NCBI RefSeq assembly: GCF_018343525.1
Contig: NZ_JAGYPH010000002.1
Coordinates: 930,001 to 994,000 of the forward strand
DNA length: 64,000 nucleotides
Direction: 5' to 3'
From: Lederbergia citrea
GTDB lineage: Bacteria > Bacillota > Bacilli > Bacillales > Bacillaceae_C
Position 1 is the stretch's first letter; each line of letters starts with the position of its first letter. Below the pieces are notes generated by a model. That model did not search any database. It was given only the letters and a program-made list of their open reading frames with translations, and was not told the DNA's origin. The translations under genes and the position numbers were made by a program. Shown here one piece after another: positions 10,580 through 19,374 of the stretch.

Positions 10580-11565
10580 TGATACAGGAACCTTCAAAAC
10601 CGAAAATCGTTGTCATTGGCGGAGGTACAGGGTTGCCGGTGCTTTTGCGGGGGCTTAAAAAGTATCCCGTTGATATTACCGCAATTGTAACGGTTGCTGA
10701 TGACGGTGGAAGTTCGGGAAGAATAAGAACTGAGATGGAAATACCGCCTCCTGGCGATATAAGAAATGTGCTAGCAGCCTTATCCGATGTTGAGCCACTT
10801 GTAGAAGAAATGTTTCAGCACCGTTTTAACACAACAAATGAGCTTTCGGGCCATTCCTTGGGCAATTTGATTATTGCTGCTCTAACTTCAATTACCGGTG
10901 ATTTTGTCCATGCGGTACAGGAAATGAGCCGGGTCCTAAATGTTCACGGAAAAGTTCTGCCGGCAGCCAATCAGAGCGTTGTCCTCCATGCTGAGATGGA
11001 AGACGGTACGATTGTAAGTGGGGAATCAAAAATTCCTTTTTCGGGGAAGAAAATTAAACAAGTGTTTTTAACGCCGGAAATTATTAAGCCACTTCCTGAG
11101 ACAATCCGGGCTATTCGGGAAGCCGATTTAATCGTTGTAGGGCCTGGCAGCCTTTATACAAGTATCCTCCCTAATTTGCTCGTACCCGGCCTTGGTGATG
11201 AAGTATGCAAAGCAACAGCAAAGAAAGTGTATATTTGTAATTTGATGACTCAAGCTGGTGAAACACTCGGCTTTACGGCCAGCAACCACATAGAAGCACT
11301 TTATGATCATATGGATTGTAAGTTTATCGACGTTGTTCTAGTTAACAATGAACCTGTACCGGTGCATTTGCAAAATCGTTATCAAGCTGAGCTTGCTCAA
11401 CCAGTACTATTTGATGTCGACCGGTTAATCGCACTCGGAATGGAAGTCATTTACGATCAAATTATTAGCTATGAAAATGGATTAATCCGACATGATACGG
11501 AAAAGGTAGCGAATATCATCTACTCCCTTTTGGGTGGAGAATCGAATCAAATTGCCCAAACATAA
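10579..11565 (+). CDS. yvcK: Gluconeogenesis factor YvcK/MgfK
   Basis: 328 aa, CofD-like fold. The N-terminal GGGTGLPVLLRGLK and VTVADDGGSSGRIR motifs bind UDP-sugar in YvcK relatives. Needed in B. subtilis for normal growth and cell shape on gluconeogenic substrates; it binds UDP-GlcNAc. It starts on the last base of the rapZ stop. Conserved HSLGNLIIAAL and VVGPGSLYTSILPNLLV segments are present. No truncation. Confidence 0.96.
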   Translation: MIQEPSKPKIVVIGGGTGLPVLLRGLKKYPVDITAIVTVADDGGSSGRIRTEMEIPPPGDIRNVLAALSDVEPLVEEMFQHRFNTTNELSGHSLGNLIIAALTSITGDFVHAVQEMSRVLNVHGKVLPAANQSVVLHAEMEDGTIVSGESKIPFSGKKIKQVFLTPEIIKPLPETIRAIREADLIVVGPGSLYTSILPNLLVPGLGDEVCKATAKKVYICNLMTQAGETLGFTASNHIEALYDHMDCKFIDVVLVNNEPVPVHLQNRYQAELAQPVLFDVDRLIALGMEVIYDQIISYENGLIRHDTEKVANIIYSLLGGESNQIAQT

Positions 11566-11599
11566 AAGTGATTATTAAAGGCTTGCGGAGGTGAAAGGG

Positions 11600-12550
11600 A
11601 TGTCGTTTGCATCAGAAACGAAAAAAGAGCTCACCAATCTTGAAGTCAAAGATTGTTGTGCCCAGGCTGAACTTTCAGCTCTTATCAAAATGAATGGTTC
11701 TTTGTCTTTTTCCAACCGGATTCTAATCGTAAATATTCAAACTGAAAATGCGGCGATTGCTCGGAGGATTTATACATTAATTAAGAAGCTTTATAACGCG
11801 GAGGTAGAATTGCTCGTCAGGAAAAAAATGCGTTTAAAGAAAAATAATGTGTATATTGTCCGATTGAAGAAAAATGCGGAAAAAATACTGCGTAAATTAA
11901 AGATTCTCGGGGAAGGCTTCATCTTTATTCATGATATTGAAAAGGGTTTAATCAAAAAGAAATGCTGTAAACGATCTTATTTACGAGGTGCATTCCTAGC
12001 GGGCGGTTCCGTCAATAACCCTGAAACATCATCTTACCACCTGGAAGTATTCTCACTTTATAAGGAACATAATGACTCGCTTTGTGAACTAATGAACGAT
12101 TTTGAATTGAATAGCAAAACACTAGAAAGAAAAAATGGGTTTATCACTTATTTAAAAGAGGCCGAGAAAATAACCGAATTTCTAAATGTAATCGGTGCTC
12201 ATAACGCATTGCTTCGCTTTGAAGACGTGAGAATTGTCCGTGATATGCGTAACTCTGTGAATAGGCTCGTCAATTGTGAGACAGCTAATTTAAATAAGAC
12301 GATCGGGGCTGCCCTTAAACAAGTGGAAAATATCCGCTATATTGAAGCGTCAGTTGGATTGGATATTTTACCCGATAAGCTGCGAGAAATAGCTGAACTC
12401 CGAGTTGCCCACCAAGATGTGACACTCAAAGAGTTAGGGGAAATGGTTTTAAGCGGACCGATCAGTAAATCTGGAATCAATCACCGCTTGCGGAAAATTA
12501 ATGAGATTGCAGAAAAACTTCGCACCGGAGATAAAATAACATCAAAATAA
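11600..12550 (+). CDS. whiA: DNA-binding protein WhiA
   Basis: 316 aa. N-terminal LAGLIDADG-like domain ([15 protein letters not shown]..., [14 protein letters not shown]) and a C-terminal helix-turn-helix ([33 protein letters not shown]). In Bacillus WhiA affects cell division and chromosome segregation and binds many sites without being a clear transcription regulator. I start at ATG 11600 because GCGGAGGTGA lies 7 nt upstream; the GTG at 11591 is inside that ribosome site. Confidence 0.96.
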   Translation: MSFASETKKELTNLEVKDCCAQAELSALIKMNGSLSFSNRILIVNIQTENAAIARRIYTLIKKLYNAEVELLVRKKMRLKKNNVYIVRLKKNAEKILRKLKILGEGFIFIHDIEKGLIKKKCCKRSYLRGAFLAGGSVNNPETSSYHLEVFSLYKEHNDSLCELMNDFELNSKTLERKNGFITYLKEAEKITEFLNVIGAHNALLRFEDVRIVRDMRNSVNRLVNCETANLNKTIGAALKQVENIRYIEASVGLDILPDKLREIAELRVAHQDVTLKELGEMVLSGPISKSGINHRLRKINEIAEKLRTGDKITSK

Positions 12551-12571
12551 AAATAAAGGAGTGAAAAATCT

Positions 12572-12829
12572 TTGGCACAAAAAGAAGTGGAAGTAAAATT
12601 AAAAGCTGGTTTGCAAGCACGTCCTGCTGCCCAATTCGTCCAAGAAGCAAGCCGGTTTTCATCGGATATTTTTCTTGAAAAAGACGGCAGGAAAGTAAAT
12701 GCAAAAAGCATTATGGGACTAATGAGCCTCGCGGTTGCACCGGGATCGGTTATTACCCTTCACGCAGAAGGCAATGATGAAGACGAAGCTATTGCTACAC
12801 TAGAGGATTTAGTAATAAGGGAACATTAA
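12572..12829 (+). CDS. crh: Catabolite repression HPr-like protein Crh
   Basis: 85 aa HPr paralogue. Position 15 is Gln instead of the catalytic His of HPr (GLQARPAA), so it cannot act in PTS phosphotransfer. Ser46 (NAKSIMGLM) is kept as the HprK target. P-Ser46-Crh is a CcpA co-effector. TTG start with AAGGAGTG upstream, 21 nt after whiA. HprK (2621) and several cre-like sites (28783, 28876, 44238, 62729) are also in this window. Confidence 0.96.
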   Translation: MAQKEVEVKLKAGLQARPAAQFVQEASRFSSDIFLEKDGRKVNAKSIMGLMSLAVAPGSVITLHAEGNDEDEAIATLEDLVIREH

Positions 12830-12845
12830 AAAAAGTTCCCGAATC

Positions 12846-12880
12846 GGAGTGTTAAATAAAAGTATTTAGCGCTCCTTTTT
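12846..12880 (+). terminator. Terminator after crh
   Basis: GGAGTGTTAAATA (12846-12858) pairs with TATTTAGCGCTCC (12863-12875) using G.U pairs, then five T. Confidence 0.9.
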
Positions 12881-12916
12881 CATTTTGAAACAATTGTTTC
12901 GCGAAGGAGAATGTGG

Positions 12917-14635
12917 ATGCTAAAACGATTTTTTTCATATTATAAGCCGCATAAGCGTCTATTTATTATTGACTTTTCAAGTGCTGTTGTTGTCGCCATT
13001 CTTGAATTGGCCTTCCCGGTAGCCGTCCAATGGTTTATTGATAAACTGCTGCCGAGCGGCGATTGGAATACGATTGTGACGATAGGCGTGCTATTGCTGA
13101 TCGTTTATTTAGTCAGTACAGTGCTTCAATTTATCGTCAGCTATTTAGGTCATAAACTAGGAATTAATATTGAAACAGACATGCGTGAACAATTATTTAC
13201 CCATGTACAGCGCCAGTCTTTCAGATTCTTTGATAATACGAAAACCGGCCATGTGATGAGCCGCATTACGAATGATTTATTTGACATCGGAGAGCTTGCA
13301 CATCATGGTCCAGAAGACTTTTTTATCGCCATCATGACTTTCATCGGTGCATTTTTAATTATGTTCAATATCAATCCCGAACTTGCTATCATCGCAATTA
13401 TTATGGTGCCGTTTCTTGTTTGGCTTGTGACGTTTTGTAACGTAAAAATGAATCATGCCTGGAAAAATATGTACAGTAAAATTGCCGATGTTAACGCAAG
13501 AGTTGAAGACAGTGTTTCAGGTGCTCGGGTTGTCCAGTCGTTTACGAATGAAGAGTTTGAAATTAACCGATTTAAAAAAGATAATGGTAGTTTTCGACTC
13601 GCAAAGCTTGTAGCTTATAAAGTAATGGCCGGAACCCATTCAAGCATTTATATGATGACTCGGCTCGTAACACTAGTAGTTTTAGTAGTCGGTGCGTGGT
13701 TCAGTTTTAATGGTAAGCTTACATATGGAGAGCTTGTCAGCTTTGTTTTATATGTAAATGTATTGATTAAACCTGTTGATAAAATCAGTGCACTTCTTGA
13801 GCTATACCCGAAAGGAATGGCTGGTTTCAGGCGTTTTCTTGATTTAATTGATCAAGAACCGGAAATTAAGGATCGCCCCGACGCTGAAGCTGTAAATGGC
13901 TTAATGGGGGATATTAGGTTTAATGATGTTCATTTCAGATATGATGAACATAAAGCAGTACTTGAAGGAATCAACTTAAATATCCGTGCTGGCGAAACGA
14001 TTGCCTTTGTTGGTCCATCAGGTGCAGGAAAAACTACCATTTGTTCTTTAATTCCACGCTTTTATGATGTGAATGAAGGGGCTATTTCGATTGATGGCAT
14101 TGATATTCGCGATATGACAAAGCATTCGCTTCGTTCTCATATCGGTATCGTCCAACAGGATGTGTTTTTGTTTACGGGAACAATTAAGGAAAATATCGCG
14201 TATGGAAAGAAAAATGCCAGTGAGGAAGAAATCTTTGAAGCTGCTCGAAAAGCCCATCTAGTAGATTTCATTGCCTCGCTTCCTGAAGGCTATGAAACAC
14301 AAATTGGAGAGCGTGGTTTAAAATTATCCGGTGGGCAAAAGCAGAGACTTGCAATCGCCCGGATGTTCCTAAAAAATCCGCCGATCCTCATCTTGGATGA
14401 AGCCACTTCGGCACTTGATACGGCAACCGAAAAAATTATCCAGCAAGCATTAAACGAATTGGCTGCAAATCGGACAACCCTGGTGATTGCACACCGATTG
14501 GCGACCATCCGTAATGCAGATAGGGTAATCGTTGTGACAGAAGAGGGGATTGCGGAAGACGGGACATATTCAGAGCTGGTCAATCAAGGCGGCATCTTTG
14601 CAAAGCTACATCACATTCAATTTCAGGAAGTTTAA
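12917..14635 (+). CDS. ABC exporter half-transporter (fused membrane and ATPase domains)
   Basis: 572 aa. Six membrane segments (about residues 1-310) followed by a nucleotide-binding domain: Walker A GPSGAGKTT, Q-loop QQDVF, signature LSGGQ, Walker B ILILDEATSALD, H-loop AHRLA. It probably works as a homodimer, since no partner gene adjoins. Substrate unknown; lipid or multidrug exporters of the MsbA/YgaD type are closest in form. ATG at 12917 is preferred because GAAGGAG lies 8 nt upstream, too close to the ATG at 12911. Monocistronic between two terminators. Confidence 0.9.
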   Translation: MLKRFFSYYKPHKRLFIIDFSSAVVVAILELAFPVAVQWFIDKLLPSGDWNTIVTIGVLLLIVYLVSTVLQFIVSYLGHKLGINIETDMREQLFTHVQRQSFRFFDNTKTGHVMSRITNDLFDIGELAHHGPEDFFIAIMTFIGAFLIMFNINPELAIIAIIMVPFLVWLVTFCNVKMNHAWKNMYSKIADVNARVEDSVSGARVVQSFTNEEFEINRFKKDNGSFRLAKLVAYKVMAGTHSSIYMMTRLVTLVVLVVGAWFSFNGKLTYGELVSFVLYVNVLIKPVDKISALLELYPKGMAGFRRFLDLIDQEPEIKDRPDAEAVNGLMGDIRFNDVHFRYDEHKAVLEGINLNIRAGETIAFVGPSGAGKTTICSLIPRFYDVNEGAISIDGIDIRDMTKHSLRSHIGIVQQDVFLFTGTIKENIAYGKKNASEEEIFEAARKAHLVDFIASLPEGYETQIGERGLKLSGGQKQRLAIARMFLKNPPILILDEATSALDTATEKIIQQALNELAANRTTLVIAHRLATIRNADRVIVVTEEGIAEDGTYSELVNQGGIFAKLHHIQFQEV

Positions 14636-14644
14636 AAAATAAAA

Positions 14645-14675
14645 AACGCTTGGTGAATTTCATTCACCAAGCGTT
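14645..14675 (-). terminator. Shared terminator between the ABC exporter and clpP
   Basis: Perfect 13-bp stem (AACGCTTGGTGAA / TTCACCAAGCGTT). The T-rich tail is on the minus strand (positions 14644 downward), so it mainly serves clpP; it may also stop the convergent ABC transcript. Confidence 0.9.
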
Positions 14676-14681
14676 AATTAA

Positions 14682-15284
14682 TTATTTTTTAGATGCCATG
14701 TCATCGTTTCTGTTAATAATCTGGTCGATTAAGCCGTATTCTTTTGCTCTTTCAGCTGTCATGAAGTTATCGCGGTCAGTGTCGCGGCTGATCACTTCAA
14801 TCGGTTGCCCAGTACGGTCTGCTAAAATTTGGTTTAGCTTTTCGCGCAAGAAGAGAATTCGTTTTGCAGCGATTTCAATCTCAGTCGCCTGACCTTGTGC
14901 CCCACCAAGTGGCTGGTGAATCATTACTTCACTGTTTGGCAGTGCATAGCGTTTACCTTTCGTACCTGCGGCAAGCAAGAATGCTCCCATTGATGCAGCC
15001 ATCCCAATGCAGATTGTTTGAACGTCAGGCTTGATGAATTGCATCGTGTCATAGATTGCCATACCCGCTGTAATACTTCCGCCCGGGCTATTAATATAGA
15101 TTGATATATCCTTTTCTGGATTCTCAGCTTCTAGGAATAAAAGCTGTGCAACAATCGAGTTAGCTACATTGTCGTCTATTCCGCTTCCAAGCATGATAAT
15201 CCGGTCTTTCAATAACCGCGAATAAATATCGTATGCGCGCTCCCCACGGTTCGTTTGTTCAATAACTGTTGGAATTAAATTCAT
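14682..15284 (-). CDS. clpP: ATP-dependent Clp protease proteolytic subunit ClpP
   Basis: 200 aa serine protease that forms a double heptamer and degrades substrates fed by ClpX, ClpC or ClpE. The catalytic triad is visible: Ser in [14 protein letters not shown] (about residue 98), His in MIHQP (about 123), Asp in RDTDRDNFM (about 172). Strong GGAGGAG site before ATG 15284. The promoter carries a CtsR operator, so heat and protein stress should derepress it. SsrA-tagged proteins (tag encoded at 33065) are typical substrates. Confidence 0.98.
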   Translation of the reverse strand: MNLIPTVIEQTNRGERAYDIYSRLLKDRIIMLGSGIDDNVANSIVAQLLFLEAENPEKDISIYINSPGGSITAGMAIYDTMQFIKPDVQTICIGMAASMGAFLLAAGTKGKRYALPNSEVMIHQPLGGAQGQATEIEIAAKRILFLREKLNQILADRTGQPIEVISRDTDRDNFMTAERAKEYGLIDQIINRNDDMASKK

Positions 15285-15355
15285 ACTCTTTCTCCTCCTT
15301 TATTAACCGGCCTTTATGTAATGGCCGAATGCCTACTAATACTGTATGTAGTTTA

Positions 15356-15385
15356 ATAATACAATGATGGTCAGTAAAGGTCAAA
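15356..15385 (-). promoter_or_regulatory. clpP SigA promoter with CtsR operator
   Basis: On the minus strand: TTGACC (15384-15379), 17-nt spacer, TATTAT (15361-15356). The plus-strand heptad repeat GGTCAGTAAAGGTCAAA (15369-15385) matches the CtsR consensus RGTCAAANANRGTCAAA at 15 of 17 positions and covers the -35 and half the spacer, as expected for repression. Confidence 0.85.
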
Positions 15386-15444
15386 TAACAAGCTATTATT
15401 TTATACATATTAACCATCTCACTTTATTTTAAACCATAAAAGGC

Positions 15445-15473
15445 TTGCAAAGGGTAATTAATTGTCTTATAAT
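15445..15473 (+). promoter_or_regulatory. SigA promoter of tRNA-Arg
   Basis: TTGCAA (15445-15450), 17-nt spacer, TATAAT (15468-15473), 26 nt before the mature tRNA. Confidence 0.75.
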
Positions 15474-15499
15474 CATATATCGTACGGTAAAAAAAACGT

Positions 15500-15571
15500 G
15501 CCCTCGTAGTGTAACGGATAACACGTAAGATTCCGGTTCTTGAGATGTGGGTTCGATTCCTGCCGAGGGCG
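15500..15571 (+). tRNA. tRNA-Arg (anticodon CCG)
   Basis: Cloverleaf folded by eye: acceptor GCCCTCG/CGAGGGC plus discriminator G; D-stem GTGT/ACAC; anticodon stem TAAGA/TCTTG with loop TTCCGGT (anticodon CCG); 4-nt variable region; T-stem GTGGG/CCTGC with loop TTCGATT. 72 nt, no encoded CCA. It reads CGG arginine codons. Single tRNA with its own promoter and terminator near clpP. Confidence 0.95.
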
Positions 15572-15601
15572 TAACTTAATCAAGGCATTAGCTGACCTAG
15601 A

Positions 15602-15640
15602 GAGAGCGTAAATTATATCAATAATTTACGCTCTCTTTTT
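15602..15640 (+). terminator. Terminator after tRNA-Arg
   Basis: Perfect 15-bp stem GAGAGCGTAAATTAT / ATAATTTACGCTCTC, 4-nt loop, five T. Confidence 0.95.
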
Positions 15641-15707
15641 ATGTCACCAATAATACCTAGCCTCCCAAAGGTATTCTTCACTTTATATTCACAAGAACAC
15701 AAATAAA

Positions 15708-15729
15708 AGAGCGCCCGGCGAAGCGCTCT
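15708..15729 (-). terminator. Terminator of the YjcZ-like gene
   Basis: AGAGCGC / GCGCTCT stem with a T-rich tail on the minus strand (15707 downward), placed downstream of the small gene at 15806-15934. Confidence 0.7.
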
Positions 15730-15805
15730 TTCAGGTGAGGACAAATAAAAATGGACACAAGCAGAATTTGGTTACTTTACCTTTTAGATAAGGCGGGGAG
15801 ACTAA

Positions 15806-15934
15806 CTAATAAACAAATGCTGTGCCGACAATAATCAACAAAATGAACAGTACAACGATTAAAGCGAATGAAGTACCATAGCCACCACCATAGCCACCGC
15901 CATAGCCGCCATAACCACGACCACAGAAGCCCAT
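15806..15934 (-). CDS. YjcZ-family sporulation-type small protein
   Basis: 42 aa. The N-terminus is Gly/Tyr-rich ([20 protein letters not shown]), followed by one membrane helix ([20 protein letters not shown]). This two-part layout is the hallmark of the YjcZ/YczN family of small proteins made during sporulation in Bacillus. The AAAGGTGGTG site lies 7 nt before ATG 15934. No function is established. Too short for most gene callers. Confidence 0.85.
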   Translation of the reverse strand: MGFCGRGYGGYGGGYGGGYGTSFALIVVLFILLIIVGTAFVY

Positions 15935-16091
15935 AAATAACACCACCTTTCGAAAGGTTAATACATTTTATGCAAGTTACAGTGAAACGAGCTAGGGATT
16001 AGCGGACAAGAAAAAAAATGGTTGTATTTATTAATTAGAGTAGAAATGTTGGGCCAACGTTTATTTTTTTAATATTTGGGCTAAAAAGATG

Positions 16092-16120
16092 TTTACAAAC
16101 TCTTCGTTCATGGATATAAT
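16092..16120 (+). promoter_or_regulatory. Strong SigA promoter for the small-peptide cluster
   Basis: TTTACA (16092-16097), 17-nt spacer, perfect TATAAT (16115-16120), 40 nt before the 29-aa gene. Confidence 0.8.
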
Positions 16121-16159
16121 TACCATTGAAGTGAAAATTCTTAAAGGAGGTCGAATGAA

Positions 16160-16249
16160 ATGATCAAATCAATTAAAACAGTAAAAAATCAAACGCAATT
16201 AAATATTTTACCAATTCGACCTACAGGGAATGGATCGATTAATTTCTAA
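16160..16249 (+). CDS. Small 29-residue peptide, unknown
   Basis: ATG at 16160 preceded by AAAGGAGG with 9-nt spacing. The product is 29 aa, basic at the N-terminus (MIKSIKTVKNQ) and ending RPTGNGSINF, with no membrane segment. I do not recognise it. Support is the near-consensus promoter, strong ribosome site and the terminator directly after the stop. It lies upstream of a YrzI-like gene, and in B. subtilis yrzI is, as I recall, part of a multi-peptide operon. It could be a leader peptide or a stand-alone small protein. Confidence 0.65.
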   Translation: MIKSIKTVKNQTQLNILPIRPTGNGSINF

Positions 16250-16264
16250 CTATACAATATCCAT

Positions 16265-16298
16265 GCCGCAGGGAGAATTGTGCCTCTGCGGCTTTTTT
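16265..16298 (+). terminator. Terminator 1 of three
   Basis: GCCGCAG (16265-16271) / CTGCGGC (16286-16292), then six T. Confidence 0.9.
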
Positions 16299-16311
16299 AT
16301 GCCTATTTAAA

Positions 16312-16344
16312 GCCGCGGGAGCAGTGTCTCTTTGCGGCTTTTTT
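16312..16344 (+). terminator. Terminator 2 of three
   Basis: GCCGC (16312-16316) / GCGGC (16334-16338), then T run and ATGCC as in unit 1. Evidently a duplicated unit. Confidence 0.8.
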
Positions 16345-16357
16345 ATGCCCATTTTTA

Positions 16358-16390
16358 GCCGCAGAAGGATTGTCTTTTTGCGGTTTTTGT
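16358..16390 (+). terminator. Terminator 3 of three
   Basis: GCCGCA (16358-16363) with TGCGG (16379-16383) and a T run. Third, more diverged copy of the same unit. Confidence 0.75.
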
Positions 16391-16449
16391 GTTGGCTGGA
16401 TGCAGACGCCCAGTGCACGGATATTAATTAATTTGAGGAGGTGATACAA

Positions 16450-16590
16450 ATGACATTAAATATTTTATTTATGACGATTACGATTAAAAAACGTAAAATG
16501 ACTGTTGAAGAAGCACTTCATCATCGAGAGGTACAGAAGATTTATGACGAAAATAGAGACCGTCAAATTTCTTTATATCGTCCATACTAA
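16450..16590 (+). CDS. YrzI-family small protein
   Basis: 46 aa. MTLNILFMTITIKKRKMT followed by VEEALHHREVQKIYDENRDRQISLYRPY matches the YrzI family pattern (short hydrophobic start, basic turn, then a charged helix with YxxNxDRQ). GAGGAGGTG precedes ATG 16450. In B. subtilis the yrzI mRNA is, from memory, a target of the ribosome-associated endonuclease Rae1, and the peptides can be toxic when overproduced. Molecular function unknown. It is separated from the 29-aa gene by three terminators, so read-through or a cryptic promoter would be needed. Confidence 0.85.
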   Translation: MTLNILFMTITIKKRKMTVEEALHHREVQKIYDENRDRQISLYRPY

Positions 16591-16624
16591 TTTTTTAATA
16601 AAAACTTGAAAGGTGGTATTATAT

Positions 16625-16684
16625 ATGATTTTTCTTATCCAAGGTCGTCAATCAATTTATGGGGTCTATAAAGATACAACCTAA
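16625..16684 (+). CDS. Small 19-residue peptide, unknown
   Basis: ATG at 16625 after GAAAGGTGG (8-nt spacing), reading MIFLIQGRQSIYGVYKDTT to TAA, with a terminator ten bases later. I do not recognise it. Position directly after a YrzI-like gene and a clear ribosome site support real translation. It could alternatively be a spurious short frame in a 3' UTR. Confidence 0.5.
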   Translation: MIFLIQGRQSIYGVYKDTT

Positions 16685-16697
16685 CGAGGCATCGCTA

Positions 16698-16737
16698 TCC
16701 CCCTTCACTGAAAAGGTGAAAAGGGGGATTTTGTTTG
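16698..16737 (+). terminator. Terminator after the small-peptide cluster
   Basis: TCCCCCTTCAC / GTGAAAAGGGGGA with a 2-nt bulge, then TTTTGTTTG. Confidence 0.85.
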
Positions 16738-16780
16738 TCATTATTGATATAATAAATCAAAAGCATGAAGGAATGATGGT

Positions 16781-17023
16781 GTGGAAATTATAATCTATAC
16801 ACGCAAACAATGTCCGCTCTGTGAAGATGCGATAGCAATCATACAAATGCTTCAAAAAGACCATTCTTTTAAAATTATTGAAAAGGATATTGAGACAAAT
16901 GATGAATGGACGGAGAAATATGGAATCATGATCCCTGTTGTTGAAATTAAGGGAGAGGTAATCCAATATGGGATCATTGACCCTGTTGCAATTGAAGAAA
17001 GATTGAGAAAACATATGAATTGA
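16781..17023 (+). CDS. Glutaredoxin/thioredoxin-fold family protein
   Basis: 80 aa with a CPLC dithiol motif at the start of helix 1 (residues 10-13, KQCPLCEDA) and a cis-Pro region MIPVVEI, typical of the small glutaredoxin-like family found before cggR in Bacillaceae. Probably a cytosolic thiol-disulfide protein; partner unknown. The start is GTG 16781 with GAAGGA 8 nt upstream; no other in-frame start. The cggR promoter -35 overlaps its stop codon. Confidence 0.85.
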   Translation: MEIIIYTRKQCPLCEDAIAIIQMLQKDHSFKIIEKDIETNDEWTEKYGIMIPVVEIKGEVIQYGIIDPVAIEERLRKHMN

Positions 17024-17048
17024 AAATTTTTTTTCTTCATGATAATAT
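17020..17048 (+). promoter_or_regulatory. SigA promoter of the cggR-glycolysis operon
   Basis: TTGAAA (17020-17025), 17-nt spacer, TAATAT (17043-17048), directly upstream of the CggR operator. Confidence 0.8.
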
Positions 17049-17082
17049 AAGGAAGTGTTGGGGATATTTTTTTTAGCGGCAA

Positions 17083-17118
17083 CGGGACATATTTTGTCTT
17101 ACTGGGACGCAAAGTGAC
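17083..17118 (+). promoter_or_regulatory. CggR operator (tandem half-sites)
   Basis: CGGGAC-N6-TGTC-N4-TGGGAC-N6-TGAC. This matches the known CggR operator layout CGGGAC-N6-TGTC-N4-CGGGAC-N6-TGTC with two changes, in the second half-site. It lies 35 nt downstream of the -10, so bound CggR would block elongation until fructose-1,6-bisphosphate releases it. Confidence 0.92.
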
Positions 17119-17142
17119 CTACGGTTTTAGAGGAGCAATTAT

Positions 17143-18174
17143 ATGCACACTTTCTTGAAGACTCAATCTCAAATAGTACCTGATATGCTGGAAGTCATGC
17201 AGAAGCGCTATCAGATCCTTCGCTCCATTCGCTTAACAGAGCCCGTCGGAAGGCGAACGCTTGCAGAAATGCTCGGTACGACCGAACGGATCCTTAGAAG
17301 CGAAGCTGAGTTTTTAAAATCACGCCAGTTGATTGATATTAAAACTGCAGGGATGATGGTTACTTCAAAAGGGAATCGGCTACTGCTTGAACTAGATGAG
17401 ATGATGAGGGAAATCACTGGCATTAAACAATTGGAACGCCGATTAAAGGAAATACTTCACATTGCTGAAGTCGTAATCGTACCGGGAGATAGTGATGAAA
17501 CTCCGCTTGTCAAGGAAGAGATTGGAAAGGCTTGTGCTGAAAAATTATATAGCTCCTTTTCCGACGAGGATATCATTGCAGTGACCGGTGGGACAACGAT
17601 GGCATGTACTGCCGAGATGCTTTCCGCTCATATGGGAGAAGAAAGAAATCTCCTCTTTGTACCGGCACGTGGCGGTATTGGAGAAGATGTCAAAAATCAG
17701 GCAAATGTTATTTGTGCAACAATGGCAGAAAAAACGGGTGGGTCTCATCGTGTCTTATATGTTCCGGATCAAGTTGGTCGAGAAGTGTACGAGTCACTTC
17801 TCAAAGAACCTGCCATCACGGAAATTTTGAGCATTATTAAATCAGCTAAAATCGTTCTTCATGGAATAGGGGATGCCATTACGATGGCAGGCAGACGAAG
17901 AACAAATGAGGCAACAATGAAAAAAATAATAGAAGAAAAAGCAGTTGGTGAAGCATTTGGCTATTATTTTAATGAAAATGGGGAAATAGTACATAAAGTC
18001 CCCACAATTGGCATTCAAATTTCCGATTTACATGATGGGCGAGTTGTAATTGCTGCAGCTGGAGGGAAATCTAAAGCTAAGGCAATAAAGTCTTATATGA
18101 AGAGTGCGCCACATTCAACCATTCTCATCACAGATGAAGGCGCAGCAAATGAGTTTTTAAAAGGACATCTATAA
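17143..18174 (+). CDS. cggR: Central glycolytic genes regulator CggR
   Basis: 343 aa SorC/DeoR-family repressor. N-terminal helix-turn-helix (residues 25-70: RYQILRSIRLTEPVGRRTLAEMLGTTERILR) and a C-terminal sugar-phosphate-binding domain (VTGGTTMA..., GIGDAITMAGRRR). It represses the gapA operon without glycolytic sugars; fructose-1,6-bisphosphate weakens its DNA binding. Its operator is present in its own promoter, so it is autoregulated. It lies 55 nt before gapA, the usual order. Confidence 0.96.
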   Translation: MHTFLKTQSQIVPDMLEVMQKRYQILRSIRLTEPVGRRTLAEMLGTTERILRSEAEFLKSRQLIDIKTAGMMVTSKGNRLLLELDEMMREITGIKQLERRLKEILHIAEVVIVPGDSDETPLVKEEIGKACAEKLYSSFSDEDIIAVTGGTTMACTAEMLSAHMGEERNLLFVPARGGIGEDVKNQANVICATMAEKTGGSHRVLYVPDQVGREVYESLLKEPAITEILSIIKSAKIVLHGIGDAITMAGRRRTNEATMKKIIEEKAVGEAFGYYFNENGEIVHKVPTIGIQISDLHDGRVVIAAAGGKSKAKAIKSYMKSAPHSTILITDEGAANEFLKGHL

Positions 18175-18214
18175 AGGATGCAACCTTTTAAATATAGATT
18201 TAATGTTTTATTAA

Positions 18215-19237
<1,023 letters not shown>

Positions 19238-19303
19238 GATTTAAAAAATGAGCACCCGCCTTTATTCGAGCAAATATTGGATAAATCACGGTGCGACATT
19301 TAT

Positions 19304-19352
19304 AATAAAGGAATGAAGGGGGAGCGGGGAACAATCCCCCTCCCTTTATTTA
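19304..19352 (+). terminator. Hairpin between gapA and pgk (possible attenuator)
   Basis: AGGGGGA (19317-19323) pairs with TCCCCCT, extended by AATAAAGG / CCCTTTATT outside. The tail is only moderately T-rich, so read-through into pgk is expected. This could make gapA mRNA more abundant or protect its 3' end. Confidence 0.5.
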
Positions 19353-19374
19353 TATAAAAAAGGAGGCTTGCGCG

